NCBI GenBank assembly: GCA_902168185.1
Contig: CABHOV010000054.1
Span: 1 to 32,067 of the forward strand
Origin: an uncultured Bacteroides sp.
Lineage (GTDB): Bacteria; Bacteroidota; Bacteroidia; Cytophagales; Cyclobacteriaceae
Direction of reading: 5' to 3'
DNA length: 32,067 nt
Of this stretch, positions 1-9,117 are shown piece by piece (position 1 is the stretch's first letter; each line of letters begins with the position of its first letter). Below the pieces are notes generated by a model. The model was given only the letters and a program-made list of their open reading frames with translations, was not told the DNA's origin and ran no database searches. The translations under genes and the position numbers were made by a program.

Positions 1-316
1 ACTCATGTAAAAAGAATTATCCGAACAAAGCATCTGGCAGAATTCAACAAAATATTGAATGTATGGCCTCACACTATTAATTAGTGTCCTAATAATTTGT
101 GAATACCCTAACCTGAGTAGTCGAATGAAAATTTCAAGATATCTTTTTCTGCTTTTTGCGGCAGCAAAAAAGGCAGCCTTTCGACTGCCTTTTTTATAAT
201 TCATGAGATTGGATACCCGCGATGTACTTTACTTATAATATATATCTGTTACATTCCGGGTAAGCGTGGTATGTCAAACAGTATCTTTTTAAAATGCTCT
301 CCGACATATTCAAAAC
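1..316. other. Left-edge intergenic stretch
   Basis: No gene is supported here. The only structure seen is the hairpin at 166-195, listed separately. Both strands are broken by stops, and no tRNA-like fold or repeat array was noticed. The stretch separates the end of the SusC/SusD operon on the minus strand from whatever lies to the left of the window. Confidence 0.6.
166..195. terminator. Bidirectional rho-independent terminator
   Basis: The arms AAAAAAGGCAG (166-176) and CTGCCTTTTTT (185-195) are perfect inverted repeats of 11 bases around an 8-base loop. The A-tract and T-tract flank the GC stem, so the hairpin can stop transcription in both directions. It lies about 120 bases past the stop of the last gene of the SusC/SusD operon and would close that operon; a plus-strand gene left of the window could also use it. 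Confidence 0.88.
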
Positions 317-1228
317 TTATTTATGAAATATATCTGTTATATTTCTAAAGGCAGATCCATTGTATACCACATAGTTTATAGTGAACTCGGTGTAATCACT
401 GTTCACAGTAATAGTCGGTCCGCTTACTACGGTAATTCCGTTATCCGTAAAGGCTGCTTTGATTTCATCCGGATCAATAACTGCTTTAAAATCAGTAAGC
501 ACACCTGCATTGTTCTTAAAGGATATCAAATAATTAGGCGTTACATAGTACCCTGTCTTTACATTCACGCTGGTAGGACTTACCGGTGCAAAGGTAGTAG
601 GATCATCAGTCCATGTAGTAGTAGGATCACCAACGGCTTCTTCGGTATTATACCTGTAAAAATCCCACAAGTATGCACCGGCTATAGGATTACCAATAAC
701 ATGAAAGTATATATGACCAAAGTTTGAGCTCGTCGTAATACCGCCATCATTAGTAACGGTTACCGGCAATCCGTAATTTTGAATTGGATCCAACTTGGAA
801 GGATATATTATAAGCTGAAACTCTACAGAACTTTCACCGGCTTTAATCACAGCTTTCTCAGATATAAAATCATATACTGAATCAGGCATCTCCAGGTATA
901 CAATGGAGTCTGTTGCATAGTTTTTATTCAAAATGCTGTTGTCCACTACAAGGTCTATAGTGATGTCTTTGCTTGCTGGGCTTGGCCCTTGAAGCGACAC
1001 CACGAAAGTAGCTGTATCCGCTGTGTGAGATGCCGGATATGTTAATGCGGCACCTGAAAAATAGTATAGTCCCGAATTGATCGTTGTACCACCGGAAGGA
1101 TTGTATATCAATTCCACAATAGATTCGGAAGAACTCTCGGGTATATTTGCATCGTCTCCATCAAGGCAGGAGGTAACTCCTATCACCATCAGTGACAGGA
1201 GCATTATAGTATATAGTTTCAATTTCAT
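317..1228 (-). CDS. DUF1735-like surface lipoprotein of SusCD operon
   Basis: 303 residues. A signal peptide ends in a lipobox (GVTS before Cys21), followed by acidic residues (LDGDD), typical of Bacteroidota surface-exposed lipoproteins. Residues about 35-175 form a beta-rich region with the pattern of DUF1735/BT_3987-type domains: repeated short strands and the phrase LPVTVTN around 150. The C-terminal half (180-303) is also beta-rich and has no enzyme motif. It is the third gene of the operon, 12 bases after the SusD gene. Proteins in this position (SusE/SusF-like) usually bind the substrate at the cell surface. The ligand cannot be told from the sequence, and the exact domain family is my judgement from pattern. 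Confidence 0.78.
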   Translation of the reverse strand: MKLKLYTIMLLSLMVIGVTSCLDGDDANIPESSSESIVELIYNPSGGTTINSGLYYFSGAALTYPASHTADTATFVVSLQGPSPASKDITIDLVVDNSILNKNYATDSIVYLEMPDSVYDFISEKAVIKAGESSVEFQLIIYPSKLDPIQNYGLPVTVTNDGGITTSSNFGHIYFHVIGNPIAGAYLWDFYRYNTEEAVGDPTTTWTDDPTTFAPVSPTSVNVKTGYYVTPNYLISFKNNAGVLTDFKAVIDPDEIKAAFTDNGITVVSGPTITVNSDYTEFTINYVVYNGSAFRNITDIFHK

Positions 1229-1240
1229 AAAGGTTAAATG

Positions 1241-2827
1241 TTATTTAGCCCAAAAAATAAGTGATGTAAAGGGACTAATTCCCTGCGGAACATTGGCACC
1301 GTTGTACGCTACTTCAGTAGAAGGATATAAGATTCGCGTTGGCAAATTATCGCCACGTGTGCTCTGTGAAGCAACGGATGCAAAGGTGTCAGAAGGATTG
1401 GAGCCGCTAACCGTGGGGTAGCCTGTTCTGCGATATTCATTCCAACCCTCGTGGCTGTTCACAAAGTTGAGCGCTATATATTTCTGCGTGATGATAGCTT
1501 CTATTTTCTGCTCGGTAGAAGTTGCCTTATCAAAATTCACCCGATAGTCATTTGTATTGGCTTCTTTATACTTACCGGCCATATATACTATCTTCTTATC
1601 CGCAGTAGCAAATGTATCTGCCGATACTGTACCATCCGGAAGCATATAGGTATAGTTAAACGATGCCTTGATCCCGTTTTCAAAAAGAGTTTTACCATCA
1701 CCGGAAACAATGCCACGCACGGCAGCTTCTGCCTGCAGGAAATAACTTTCTGCAGCGGTAAATGCCGGATATCCTGCATCAGGACCTTTCAATACACCAG
1801 TAGTATCACCAGCAACCTTACCGTCTCTTTCAGAAGCAGGATACCAGAAGCTACCTGTAGGACAAGCTGGCACTGATGAATTCTCGTAGCCCAACTGGTT
1901 GGTACCGGTCGCTGGAAATTCATAATATATAGCAGCGCCTCTCAGAGTATCCAGAAGTTTGGTGCCATCATAAAAACTCATAATATACTTTGTAGGTATC
2001 CAAGACTTTGTAGCGGCTGATCCGGTGTAGCCATAGCCCCATGAATTCCAGGCAGGGTTCTGTCGGCTTACATCTCTGGTGAATCCAGGATTGATCAAAG
2101 CATCGGTGGCAAGAAAGCCTTCGCTATCAAAAGAGGTGTCTGAAAAACTTACCTTACCGTTAGCGCGTAGCATAATGCGTAACTTAATGGTATTCGCCAA
2201 CTTCTTCCATTGTGACAAGTTACCGGCGAAAAGAATATCGTAATTTTTCAATTCAACCATCGTAGTTCCGTTTTCCTGGAGTTCAGCCGCAGTATTTATA
2301 GTACTGATTGCGTCATCCAGCAGTTTTGCCAGGTCTGCATATATAGCAGCGGCATCGTCATACGCTGGCGTGAGGTATTTTGTCCCCTGCAATGCCTCGG
2401 TATAGGGAATATCATCATACGCATCTACCAACAATTGAAAGTTATAGGCTTTCATAATCATCGCTGCAGCCTTGAAGTAACTGTACGATACATCTTCTGA
2501 GTTATCAATCATATACTGATAATCTTCTAAATTATCGTATACACTTGACCACAATCCGCTATAGTTACCAGCATTGTAATTATAGGTAACAGTTTCATTG
2601 AACCCGCCATAGCCACCAGCATTGGCAGCATAGCCACCAATTTGTGCACCATAGGTATTAAAGCCATTTAATGAATACGCTGTAGCCGTAAGCGCCTGTG
2701 GTAAAATCAATTCAACGTCTACAGTAGTCGCCTGATTTGGATTCGTGTTGATATCCAAGTAGTCGTTGCAGGATGTGACAAGCACAACCAGACTCATTAC
2801 TATAAATAGGTTATATATATATTTCAT
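1241..2827 (-). CDS. SusD/RagB-family nutrient-binding lipoprotein
   Basis: 528 residues. The signal peptide ends at Cys20 (LVTSC), followed directly by NDYLDINTNPNQAT, the mature N-terminus typical of the SusD-like_2 branch of the SusD/RagB family. The body has helical TPR-like stretches (for example YYFKAAAMIMKAYNFQLLVDAY near 120, with DIPYTEAL after it), and the C-terminus carries the family's NSHEGWNEYRRTGYP motif. In this family the lipoprotein forms the lid of the outer-membrane SusC barrel and captures substrate, often glycans or peptides. The SusC gene lies 25 bases upstream and the DUF1735-like lipoprotein gene follows, so the three are surely co-transcribed. The substrate is unknown. 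Confidence 0.93.
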   Translation of the reverse strand: MKYIYNLFIVMSLVVLVTSCNDYLDINTNPNQATTVDVELILPQALTATAYSLNGFNTYGAQIGGYAANAGGYGGFNETVTYNYNAGNYSGLWSSVYDNLEDYQYMIDNSEDVSYSYFKAAAMIMKAYNFQLLVDAYDDIPYTEALQGTKYLTPAYDDAAAIYADLAKLLDDAISTINTAAELQENGTTMVELKNYDILFAGNLSQWKKLANTIKLRIMLRANGKVSFSDTSFDSEGFLATDALINPGFTRDVSRQNPAWNSWGYGYTGSAATKSWIPTKYIMSFYDGTKLLDTLRGAAIYYEFPATGTNQLGYENSSVPACPTGSFWYPASERDGKVAGDTTGVLKGPDAGYPAFTAAESYFLQAEAAVRGIVSGDGKTLFENGIKASFNYTYMLPDGTVSADTFATADKKIVYMAGKYKEANTNDYRVNFDKATSTEQKIEAIITQKYIALNFVNSHEGWNEYRRTGYPTVSGSNPSDTFASVASQSTRGDNLPTRILYPSTEVAYNGANVPQGISPFTSLIFWAK

Positions 2828-2852
2828 CTTAAAGAATATTTTAATGTTCTTA

Positions 2853-5800
2853 CTAGAACTTCAATGACAAAGTAGCACCGTAAGTACGTGTTGGAGGAGT
2901 CTGGCTCAAGTCATTCAAACCTGTACCGTTTCCTGTACTGCTTGCGCTGCTATATTCCGGATCTGCATACAGGTTATCTTTCGCCATCCAAAGAAATAAA
3001 TTGCGTCCCTGAATACTGATGGTGACATCTTTAATAAGCTTGTTACCCAGCAATGACGAAGGAAGAGAATAGGACAGAGAGACTTCACGTAGCTTTAAGA
3101 AATTACCAGAAGTGACATAGTTTGAGGTCACGTTACGATTTATACCGTCAGACCAGAAACCGCTGTTTCCATTTCCATTGGCGATAGTAACACTGGTGTT
3201 CTCAACGTAATTTCCGCTTTCATCCATATATACTGAATTCGGGAATACAAAACTCTTGCGATCGTACACGGCAGTTCTATAGCCTGTGCCCGACCAATCG
3301 AGTTCTGGTCCGATACCATTGTATACTTTATAGCCACCGCGGTATTCAAATAAGACAGAGAAGCGCAGTGATTTATAGGTTACCGTTCCATCGAGACCTA
3401 ATTTATGTTTAGGCGTAGCGTTTCCAAGAACAACAAGCGAACCTGTTTGCGTTGGCAATCCTGTTGAAGAGTTTACAATCACACGGCCCTGATCATCGCG
3501 AACATAGTCGTAGCCCATCAATACCGGGAATGCCTTTCCTGCTACAGCAGCAGACACTGCGGTTCCGCTGGACTGCAAATTTATATTCGGCACATCTGCA
3601 GATATAGAGTTAACCGTGTTATCGAGGTAAGAGTAATTTCCACCAACGGTTATATCCAGGTTGCCAGTTCTTACCGGTGTTACGTGCAATGTAAGTTCAA
3701 GACCACGGCTCTGTGTTTGCCCTATATTTGTAAGCAGTGAAGAAAATCCTGTACTGCTCGATAAGCTCGTGCTTACAGTTTGATTATCTGTTTTCGTATC
3801 AAACCAGGTAACATTGGTAATGATGCGGTCATCAAAAGCGCTAAGGTCAAAACCAAACTCATATCCCTTTGTTATCTCAGGCTTCAGGTTATCGGCTACT
3901 AAACCACCATTCAATGTATAGCCTGCCAAGCTACCATACGGGAATCCGTATGCATTGCTGTTAAATGTAGCGGCCAGGTAATACGCACCAAAGTCAGAAG
4001 TGTTACCCAAATTAACCTGACCAACTTTAGAAATATTACCACGAATCTTCAGATAATTTATCGCTGAAATTTCCTGGATCATTGGTATCGCCTCGCTTGC
4101 TACGAATGAAGCTTCTACAGAAGGATAAAAGAAAGAACGATTGCTCGCAGCTAATCTTGAATCCCAATCGTTACGCGCTGTTACCGTTAAGAAGAGATAA
4201 TCTTTATAGCCACCGGTAACTTTTCCATATACACCCATCTGACGAGTCTTGTATTCTGATGCACCAAAAATAGGTGAGCCTGTACCATTGCTAAGATTAT
4301 ATAGTCCATCTACCACAAGACCACCTATAGCGGTAGATACATACCTTGCTTCATTCTGTGTCCACTGTCCACCCGCTATAACATTCAGGTTGAAGACACC
4401 AAAACTTTTATCGTATTGCGCCAACAGGTCGCTTAGCAATTGCGTATTGTAATTGCTGGTTTCCGTAACCGATCCGGAGATATCACTCTTGGAACTCTGG
4501 TCTGTATGTTCTGCAAAGTCTGTGTAGTCAAAAGCACCGTTAGTATATTTATCAGAGTAATTTCGTGTAGATATACCTTGGCGTGCAATAAGATCAAGAC
4601 CTGCTGTAGGCGTAATCTTAACTTCAATGTTTCCAGTCAAATAATCGTTACGAGTTTTCTGCCTGTAATTATCCGCAGTGAAATATGGGTTTTGATACCA
4701 TGGATTATAGAAACCATTCGGGTTTGCAAACTTGTCGGTACGCCAGTTTTTATATTTTGTTATGTCAACATTAGACGGCATGTTGAGCATATTGGAATAT
4801 ATAGATGATGTTTGTGACGTGATGTTATACCGGTTTGGAGTATAGGAAGTGCTATAGGTAACGTTTACACGGTCACCGATTTTACGGGTTCCGTTTACAC
4901 GAAGTGTAGCTCTGTTATACTTATCGCCTGGTGTTGTACCCGTTACATTTACATACTGACCCGACACATATAAACTGGATTTATCATCGCCTGTAGTAAG
5001 CGAGAAATCAGTTTGATTTGTAACTCCAGTCTCCCAAAATTTACTATGTCCATCTTTATAGGAATAGGTAGTTGAATCCTGATCGCCATCTTCAAGCGCA
5101 GGGCCCAGTGGTCTTAAGGTTCCATCGAACGCAGGACCATACGATTGATTTTCTAAATAGTTAAAAGCAGGATCTCCATTTTCATCTATACCATAGGCAC
5201 TTCCGCCCGAACCGAACTTCTTTTGAATTTTAGGAAGGAATGCTACTTGCTGAACAGTAGTTGTATTGGAAGCTGTGATTTCGGTGCGTCCTGATTTACC
5301 TTTCTTTGTCGTAACAATAAGCGCACCATTCGAAGCTTGTGAACCATATAGTGCTGCTGCACCCGATCCATTTAAAACAACGATCTGTTCTACATCATTT
5401 GGATTTATATTACTAAAAACTGAAGCCGGTACAATTACATTGTCCAACACAACCAGCGCCTGGTTGTTTCCGGTTAATGATCGTTGTCCACGCAATACAA
5501 TTCTATAGTCCGGGTTAACACCACTGCTGGTCGCATTGATCTGAAGCCCTGCAACTTTACCTTGAAGGCCACCTGCTATATTTATAGCTTTCCCTGCAGT
5601 AAGTGTCTTTGTTGAGACCACTGCGTTGGCGGAACCAATTTCTTTTGTTTTAGTTTGAACACCACCGGCTGTTGTAATAACAACCTCGCTGAGTTGTTGA
5701 ACATCTGTTGAAAGGGAAACATCAACTTTGGATTTATCACCGATTGTTACTTCCTGAGACACCAATCCGATAAACGTAAAAACCAATACTTTACCTGGGG

Positions 5801-5999
5801 CGGGAACTACTACGGAATAGTTACCATCAGTATCGGTAACCGTTCCACTTGTTGTACCTTTTACCACAACGTTAACTCCGGGGAGGGCTGAGCCATCATC
5901 TGTCGAAGTTACTTTACCAGTAATTGTCTTGTCCTGGGCCACACTTTCAAAACTTATCCACAACGGGATAAGCAGAAACAGTAGTGCTTTCTTCATCAT
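2853..5999 (-). CDS. SusC/RagA-family TonB-dependent outer-membrane transporter
   Basis: 1048 residues, a normal length for SusC. Signal peptide at 1-21 (cleavage after SVAQ), then a carboxypeptidase-regulatory-like domain at about 23-105 (GKVTSTDDGSALPGVNVVVK), a plug domain at about 110-235 with NGSGAAALYGSQASNGALIV, and a beta-barrel ending in the terminal Phe signal (LSLKF). It imports large substrates with TonB energy together with its SusD partner. It is first in its operon and diverges from a response regulator 368 bases away. Two tandem ATG codons can serve as start. No glycosidase, peptidase or ECF sigma/anti-sigma pair adjoins it, so the substrate cannot be inferred from context. 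Confidence 0.95.
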   Translation of the reverse strand: MMKKALLFLLIPLWISFESVAQDKTITGKVTSTDDGSALPGVNVVVKGTTSGTVTDTDGNYSVVVPAPGKVLVFTFIGLVSQEVTIGDKSKVDVSLSTDVQQLSEVVITTAGGVQTKTKEIGSANAVVSTKTLTAGKAINIAGGLQGKVAGLQINATSSGVNPDYRIVLRGQRSLTGNNQALVVLDNVIVPASVFSNINPNDVEQIVVLNGSGAAALYGSQASNGALIVTTKKGKSGRTEITASNTTTVQQVAFLPKIQKKFGSGGSAYGIDENGDPAFNYLENQSYGPAFDGTLRPLGPALEDGDQDSTTYSYKDGHSKFWETGVTNQTDFSLTTGDDKSSLYVSGQYVNVTGTTPGDKYNRATLRVNGTRKIGDRVNVTYSTSYTPNRYNITSQTSSIYSNMLNMPSNVDITKYKNWRTDKFANPNGFYNPWYQNPYFTADNYRQKTRNDYLTGNIEVKITPTAGLDLIARQGISTRNYSDKYTNGAFDYTDFAEHTDQSSKSDISGSVTETSNYNTQLLSDLLAQYDKSFGVFNLNVIAGGQWTQNEARYVSTAIGGLVVDGLYNLSNGTGSPIFGASEYKTRQMGVYGKVTGGYKDYLFLTVTARNDWDSRLAASNRSFFYPSVEASFVASEAIPMIQEISAINYLKIRGNISKVGQVNLGNTSDFGAYYLAATFNSNAYGFPYGSLAGYTLNGGLVADNLKPEITKGYEFGFDLSAFDDRIITNVTWFDTKTDNQTVSTSLSSSTGFSSLLTNIGQTQSRGLELTLHVTPVRTGNLDITVGGNYSYLDNTVNSISADVPNINLQSSGTAVSAAVAGKAFPVLMGYDYVRDDQGRVIVNSSTGLPTQTGSLVVLGNATPKHKLGLDGTVTYKSLRFSVLFEYRGGYKVYNGIGPELDWSGTGYRTAVYDRKSFVFPNSVYMDESGNYVENTSVTIANGNGNSGFWSDGINRNVTSNYVTSGNFLKLREVSLSYSLPSSLLGNKLIKDVTISIQGRNLFLWMAKDNLYADPEYSSASSTGNGTGLNDLSQTPPTRTYGATLSLKF

Positions 6000-6367
6000 T
6001 TTAATAGTTTAGGTTAAAGTGCTAAAATTGAAGAAGCGCCAAAGAGCAGTAAATAACTTAATGTCGTGAAATTATACGCATATCAATACCACTAATTGCG
6101 GTATATAATATTACCAGAAAACGTTAGCGGTGAAATAAAACACATGGACCACTAACGAACTGACATATTTCTTAAATGTGCCTTATATCCGGCTTAACAT
6201 ACCGGAAACGCACAATACATAAATCTTTAATATGCTTTTTCCTTCCAAAAACTTAACAAACCGATATATATAGGGCTAAACTCTTAATACAGTCCCTTAT
6301 ATGGGGGATTTTCACTATCATTTAAATAACTGTAATTGTAGCAAAAGATTTATACGTCTTACGCTTT
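6000..6367. promoter_or_regulatory. Divergent control region, SusC operon / response regulator
   Basis: A 368-base AT-rich gap with no gene. I see three dyads: CGTTAGCGG (6122-6130) with CCACTAACG (6149-6157, one mismatch); TCCGG (6188-6192) with CCGGA (6202-6206) around nine bases; and CCC-TTATAT-GGG at 6294-6305, about 60 bases before the response regulator gene. Such dyads fit sites for a LuxR-type dimer. No good -33/-7 pair of the Bacteroidota type was found on either strand. That these are operators is inference. Confidence 0.4.
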
Positions 6368-7009
6368 ATGGCAAAACTGAAAAAGAGAATAGTAGTAATA
6401 GAAGAAAATGATAAACTCCGTGACGGCATCGCCTTTACCATTGAACATATTGGAAATTATACTTTGGTGAACACCTATAAACTCTTTAATGACGCATTAA
6501 AACATGTGCACCGCGATTGCCCAAGCATCATTATTATCGACATTGCTGTTACAGATATATATAGCCTTGACGCTATACGCGCTTTAAAAAGCAAGTTTCC
6601 ATGCCAGGTAGTAGTGTTTACCTCCATTGATACGCCGCAGGTTGTAACAGAAGCTTTGAGTTTGGGAATCAGCGGATATATACTTAAGAATATATCTCTC
6701 GCCAGTTTTATTCAATACCTGGATATAATTTCAAACGGAGGCGCAGTGCTGAGTCCTTCGATCACTAAAATCGTTCTCGACTTTTTTCACCTCAATCCCT
6801 ATACACCGCTCTCACATCGCGAGACCGATGTATTGCGATTAATCTCGCAGGGTAAAACATATTCCGAAATTGCCTCGGAATTAAACATTGCTACAGAAAC
6901 TTCCAAGACACATATAAAGAACATCTATAAGAAACTCAACGTCAATTCTAAATCGGAAGCAGTGCGAAAAGCGTTAAATGACAAGCTCATTCCTGTAGGG
7001 GTGGATTAA
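6368..7009 (+). CDS. LuxR/NarL-type response regulator
   Basis: 213 residues. The N-terminal receiver domain (about 6-125) has the acidic pocket at E12/E13, the probable phospho-acceptor D58 in IIIIDIAVTD, T85/S86 and the conserved K107 (YILKN). The C-terminal LuxR-type HTH spans about 147-207 (LSHRETDVLRLISQGKTYSEIA, then TSKTHIKNIYKKL). It should be a DNA-binding regulator switched by phosphorylation. No histidine kinase lies beside it, so it is an orphan here. It is transcribed away from the SusC/SusD operon and may control it, itself or both; this is inferred only from position. Confidence 0.92.
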   Translation: MAKLKKRIVVIEENDKLRDGIAFTIEHIGNYTLVNTYKLFNDALKHVHRDCPSIIIIDIAVTDIYSLDAIRALKSKFPCQVVVFTSIDTPQVVTEALSLGISGYILKNISLASFIQYLDIISNGGAVLSPSITKIVLDFFHLNPYTPLSHRETDVLRLISQGKTYSEIASELNIATETSKTHIKNIYKKLNVNSKSEAVRKALNDKLIPVGVD

Positions 7010-7146
7010 GGAGGCCATGGCGGTGCTATTTGAAAAGGAGAAAGTAAATACTCACCTCCGTTGTATGCTTGCACTGATTAAATACTCTATAGGAATAGGG
7101 TAAACCAAACGAAAGCTCACGTAAGATAATAAAAAGACGAATCCTG

Positions 7147-7177
7147 TTGCAGCCTTTGGAACATGCAGATATGTTTG
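7147..7177 (+). promoter_or_regulatory. Bacteroidota-type promoter of the four-gene operon
   Basis: TTG at 7147-7149, then 20 bases, then TATGTTTG at 7170-7177, an exact match to the -7 consensus TAnnTTTG at the usual spacing. Transcription would start near 7184, leaving a leader of about 18 bases before the ATG at 7202. Confidence 0.68.
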
Positions 7178-7201
7178 CCTTTTCTATGAAGAGAAGCGAC
7201 A

Positions 7202-7612
7202 ATGAAAGAATCCTCTGCGCTTAAAACTATCATTACAATTGCTATTGCAATGGTGTGGTTTATAAATGGACTGTTTTGCAAAGTATTGAACTTTGTACCA
7301 CGGCATCGTATGATTGTATCGAGAATTCTTGGAGAGCAATACGCAACGTTAGCTACCTATACAATTGGTTTTTTGGAAATCTGTATGGTTGTTTGGATTC
7401 TCAGTGGAGTCAAGTCCCGCTGGTGCGCATCATTACAAATTGCAATTGTTGGGATCATGAATACTCTGGAATATATACTTGTTCCGGATCTGCTATTGTT
7501 TGGACGCTTCAACGCGGTCTTTGCTGTGATCTTCATGGCGGTGGTCTATAGCAATGAATTTATTCTTCACAATACAAATGGTTTGCGTCACGCGTTTACC
7601 ACACGAGGTTAA
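7202..7612 (+). CDS. DoxX-like small membrane protein
   Basis: 136 residues with about four transmembrane helices (8-26, 45-66, 72-92, 98-117). The opening (AMVWFINGLFCKVLNFVPRH) followed by RI.G resembles the DoxX-like branch (DoxX_3), in which a short first helix is followed by a charged loop. The biochemical role of this branch is not established; related DoxX proteins are linked to redox and sulfur chemistry. It is the first gene of a four-gene operon: the DUF2071 gene starts six bases after its stop, and a GAGG sequence in its last codons may serve as that gene's ribosome site. Confidence 0.75.
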   Translation: MKESSALKTIITIAIAMVWFINGLFCKVLNFVPRHRMIVSRILGEQYATLATYTIGFLEICMVVWILSGVKSRWCASLQIAIVGIMNTLEYILVPDLLLFGRFNAVFAVIFMAVVYSNEFILHNTNGLRHAFTTRG

Positions 7613-7618
7613 TATACC

Positions 7619-8359
7619 ATGCTAACTTTCTTAAAAGACCATCCTTTTGCTGTAGAATCTTTCTTTGAAACATCGTTGGTACTTACCTATGCTGTGCCAA
7701 AGGAAGCATTAGCACAACTCCTGCCCGAGTGCCTTGTGTTGGATACCTTTAATGACCAATGGGCATTTGTAGCGGTGGCAATGGTAAAGACGAAAAACCT
7801 TCGGCCGAAGGGATTGCCTGCATTTATGGGAAATGATTTTATCCTGACAGGCTATAGAATTTTTGTTCGCTATACGACATCAGAAGGAAAACGATTAAGG
7901 GGCCTATATATATTACGGTCCGAAACGGATAGCGCCAAAATGACCTTTCTTGGAAATATATTTACACACTACGACTACAAAACAACTGATATTACTTTTA
8001 CGAAAAAAGATTCTATACTAAATGTAACCTCCAATAAATCTGGCTTGCAGATTAAAGTCGATACCAAAGATGCAACGATACCGCTACCCTACGGATCGCC
8101 ATTCAAGGACTGGAAAGAATCCAGGCGCTTTGCAGGACCTTTACCTTTCACATTTACCTACAATGTCAAACGCAAAGAAGTTTTGATTATCGAGGGCGTG
8201 AGGGAACATTGGACGCCACAGCCCGTTGCTGTAATTGAACACAAAGTTGGATTTATACAATCGCTAAATCTGAAGCATGCTATACTGGCAAATGCTTTTG
8301 TAATCTCAAACATTCCCTATTACTGGAAAAAAGGAAGGATAGACCTATGGAAACCCTAA
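7619..8359 (+). CDS. DUF2071 family protein (YqjF-like)
   Basis: 246 residues, soluble, no signal peptide. The N-terminal phrases (ETSLVLTYAVPKEALAQLLPECL, then QWAFVAVAMVKTKNLRPKGLP) and the later GYRIFVRY and GLYILRSETDS are the pattern of DUF2071, a family whose fold is related to acetoacetate decarboxylase and whose function is unknown. The C-terminus contains ITPH-like spacing in VREHWTPQPVAVIEHKVGF but no catalytic residue I can name with confidence. Its stop overlaps the next gene by 13 bases, which suggests translational coupling with the methyltransferase-like gene. Confidence 0.82.
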   Translation: MLTFLKDHPFAVESFFETSLVLTYAVPKEALAQLLPECLVLDTFNDQWAFVAVAMVKTKNLRPKGLPAFMGNDFILTGYRIFVRYTTSEGKRLRGLYILRSETDSAKMTFLGNIFTHYDYKTTDITFTKKDSILNVTSNKSGLQIKVDTKDATIPLPYGSPFKDWKESRRFAGPLPFTFTYNVKRKEVLIIEGVREHWTPQPVAVIEHKVGFIQSLNLKHAILANAFVISNIPYYWKKGRIDLWKP

Positions 8360-9117
8360 GCCGGAAACCGTTTCAAGGGGTGATGAACATCATCAGATTC
8401 AATTGGCATTTCTATGTTCTTGCCTTCATGATCGTACTCTTGCTTGGAGTATCGCTAGCTTTTCTTCCTGCACATTTTCATTGGATCGCTGCCACGTTCG
8501 GTATACTTATTCTAACAACTACTTCACTTTCCCTAGGCGTTTCATACTATATATATGACTACTCCACTATATATAACTTGAATTGGCTCGAAACTCTTAG
8601 CATAGGTATCGGCACACGGCTGGTAAACATCAATGCCGGGTTTGATGAAACAAGCCATATACTGGCAAAAAAATATCCCAGCGCCAGTCTGCGGGTATTC
8701 GATTTTTACGATCCACAAAAACATACAGAAGTATCCATTAAGCGAGCGCGCAAAGCATACCCTGCTTATCCAAATACAATTCAGGTACATACTGCTGCCC
8801 TTCCGCTTGACGCTGGTACCGCAGATTATATACTTGCTATTTTCGCAGCACATGAGATCCGAGACAAACAAGAACGCGTTACATTTCTAAAGCAAGTAAA
8901 TGAAAGCTTAAACGCCACAGGACGTGTGCTCATTTTAGAACATTTACGCGACCTCCCGAATTTTATAGCTTATAACATCGGCTTTCTTCATTTCTACTCA
9001 AAAGCAGAATGGAAGTCTGACTTCGCATCAGCAGGGCTGGTACTAACGGAAGAAATTGCAATCACTCCTTTTTTAGCGCTCTTTATTCTCAGTAAAAACA
9101 ATGATACTACATCTTAA
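8347..9117 (+). CDS. Membrane-anchored class I methyltransferase-like protein
   Basis: 256 residues. Two transmembrane helices lie at about 21-40 and 46-68, then a Rossmann-type methyltransferase domain (about 85-250). Motif I is degenerate: VNINAGFDE at 93-101 replaces the usual glycine-rich D.G.G.G loop. The later acidic strand end (LRVFDFYDP near 115) and the motif after it (ADYILAIFAAHEIRD near 160) are in place, as is GRVLILEH near 195. So it may bind SAM in an unusual way or may have lost catalysis. It overlaps the genes on both sides (13 and 17 bases). Substrate unknown. Confidence 0.78.
   Translation: METLSRKPFQGVMNIIRFNWHFYVLAFMIVLLLGVSLAFLPAHFHWIAATFGILILTTTSLSLGVSYYIYDYSTIYNLNWLETLSIGIGTRLVNINAGFDETSHILAKKYPSASLRVFDFYDPQKHTEVSIKRARKAYPAYPNTIQVHTAALPLDAGTADYILAIFAAHEIRDKQERVTFLKQVNESLNATGRVLILEHLRDLPNFIAYNIGFLHFYSKAEWKSDFASAGLVLTEEIAITPFLALFILSKNNDTTS

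Noticed and set aside
323-727. 134-codon plus-strand frame over the DUF1735-like lipoprotein gene
   Set aside because: It is antisense to a gene with a clear lipoprotein signal and operon context; the predicted protein is not recognisable.
4440-4808. 122-codon frame antisense to the SusC gene
   Set aside because: It lies wholly within a certain gene on the other strand and encodes Cys/Ile-rich nonsense typical of shadow frames.
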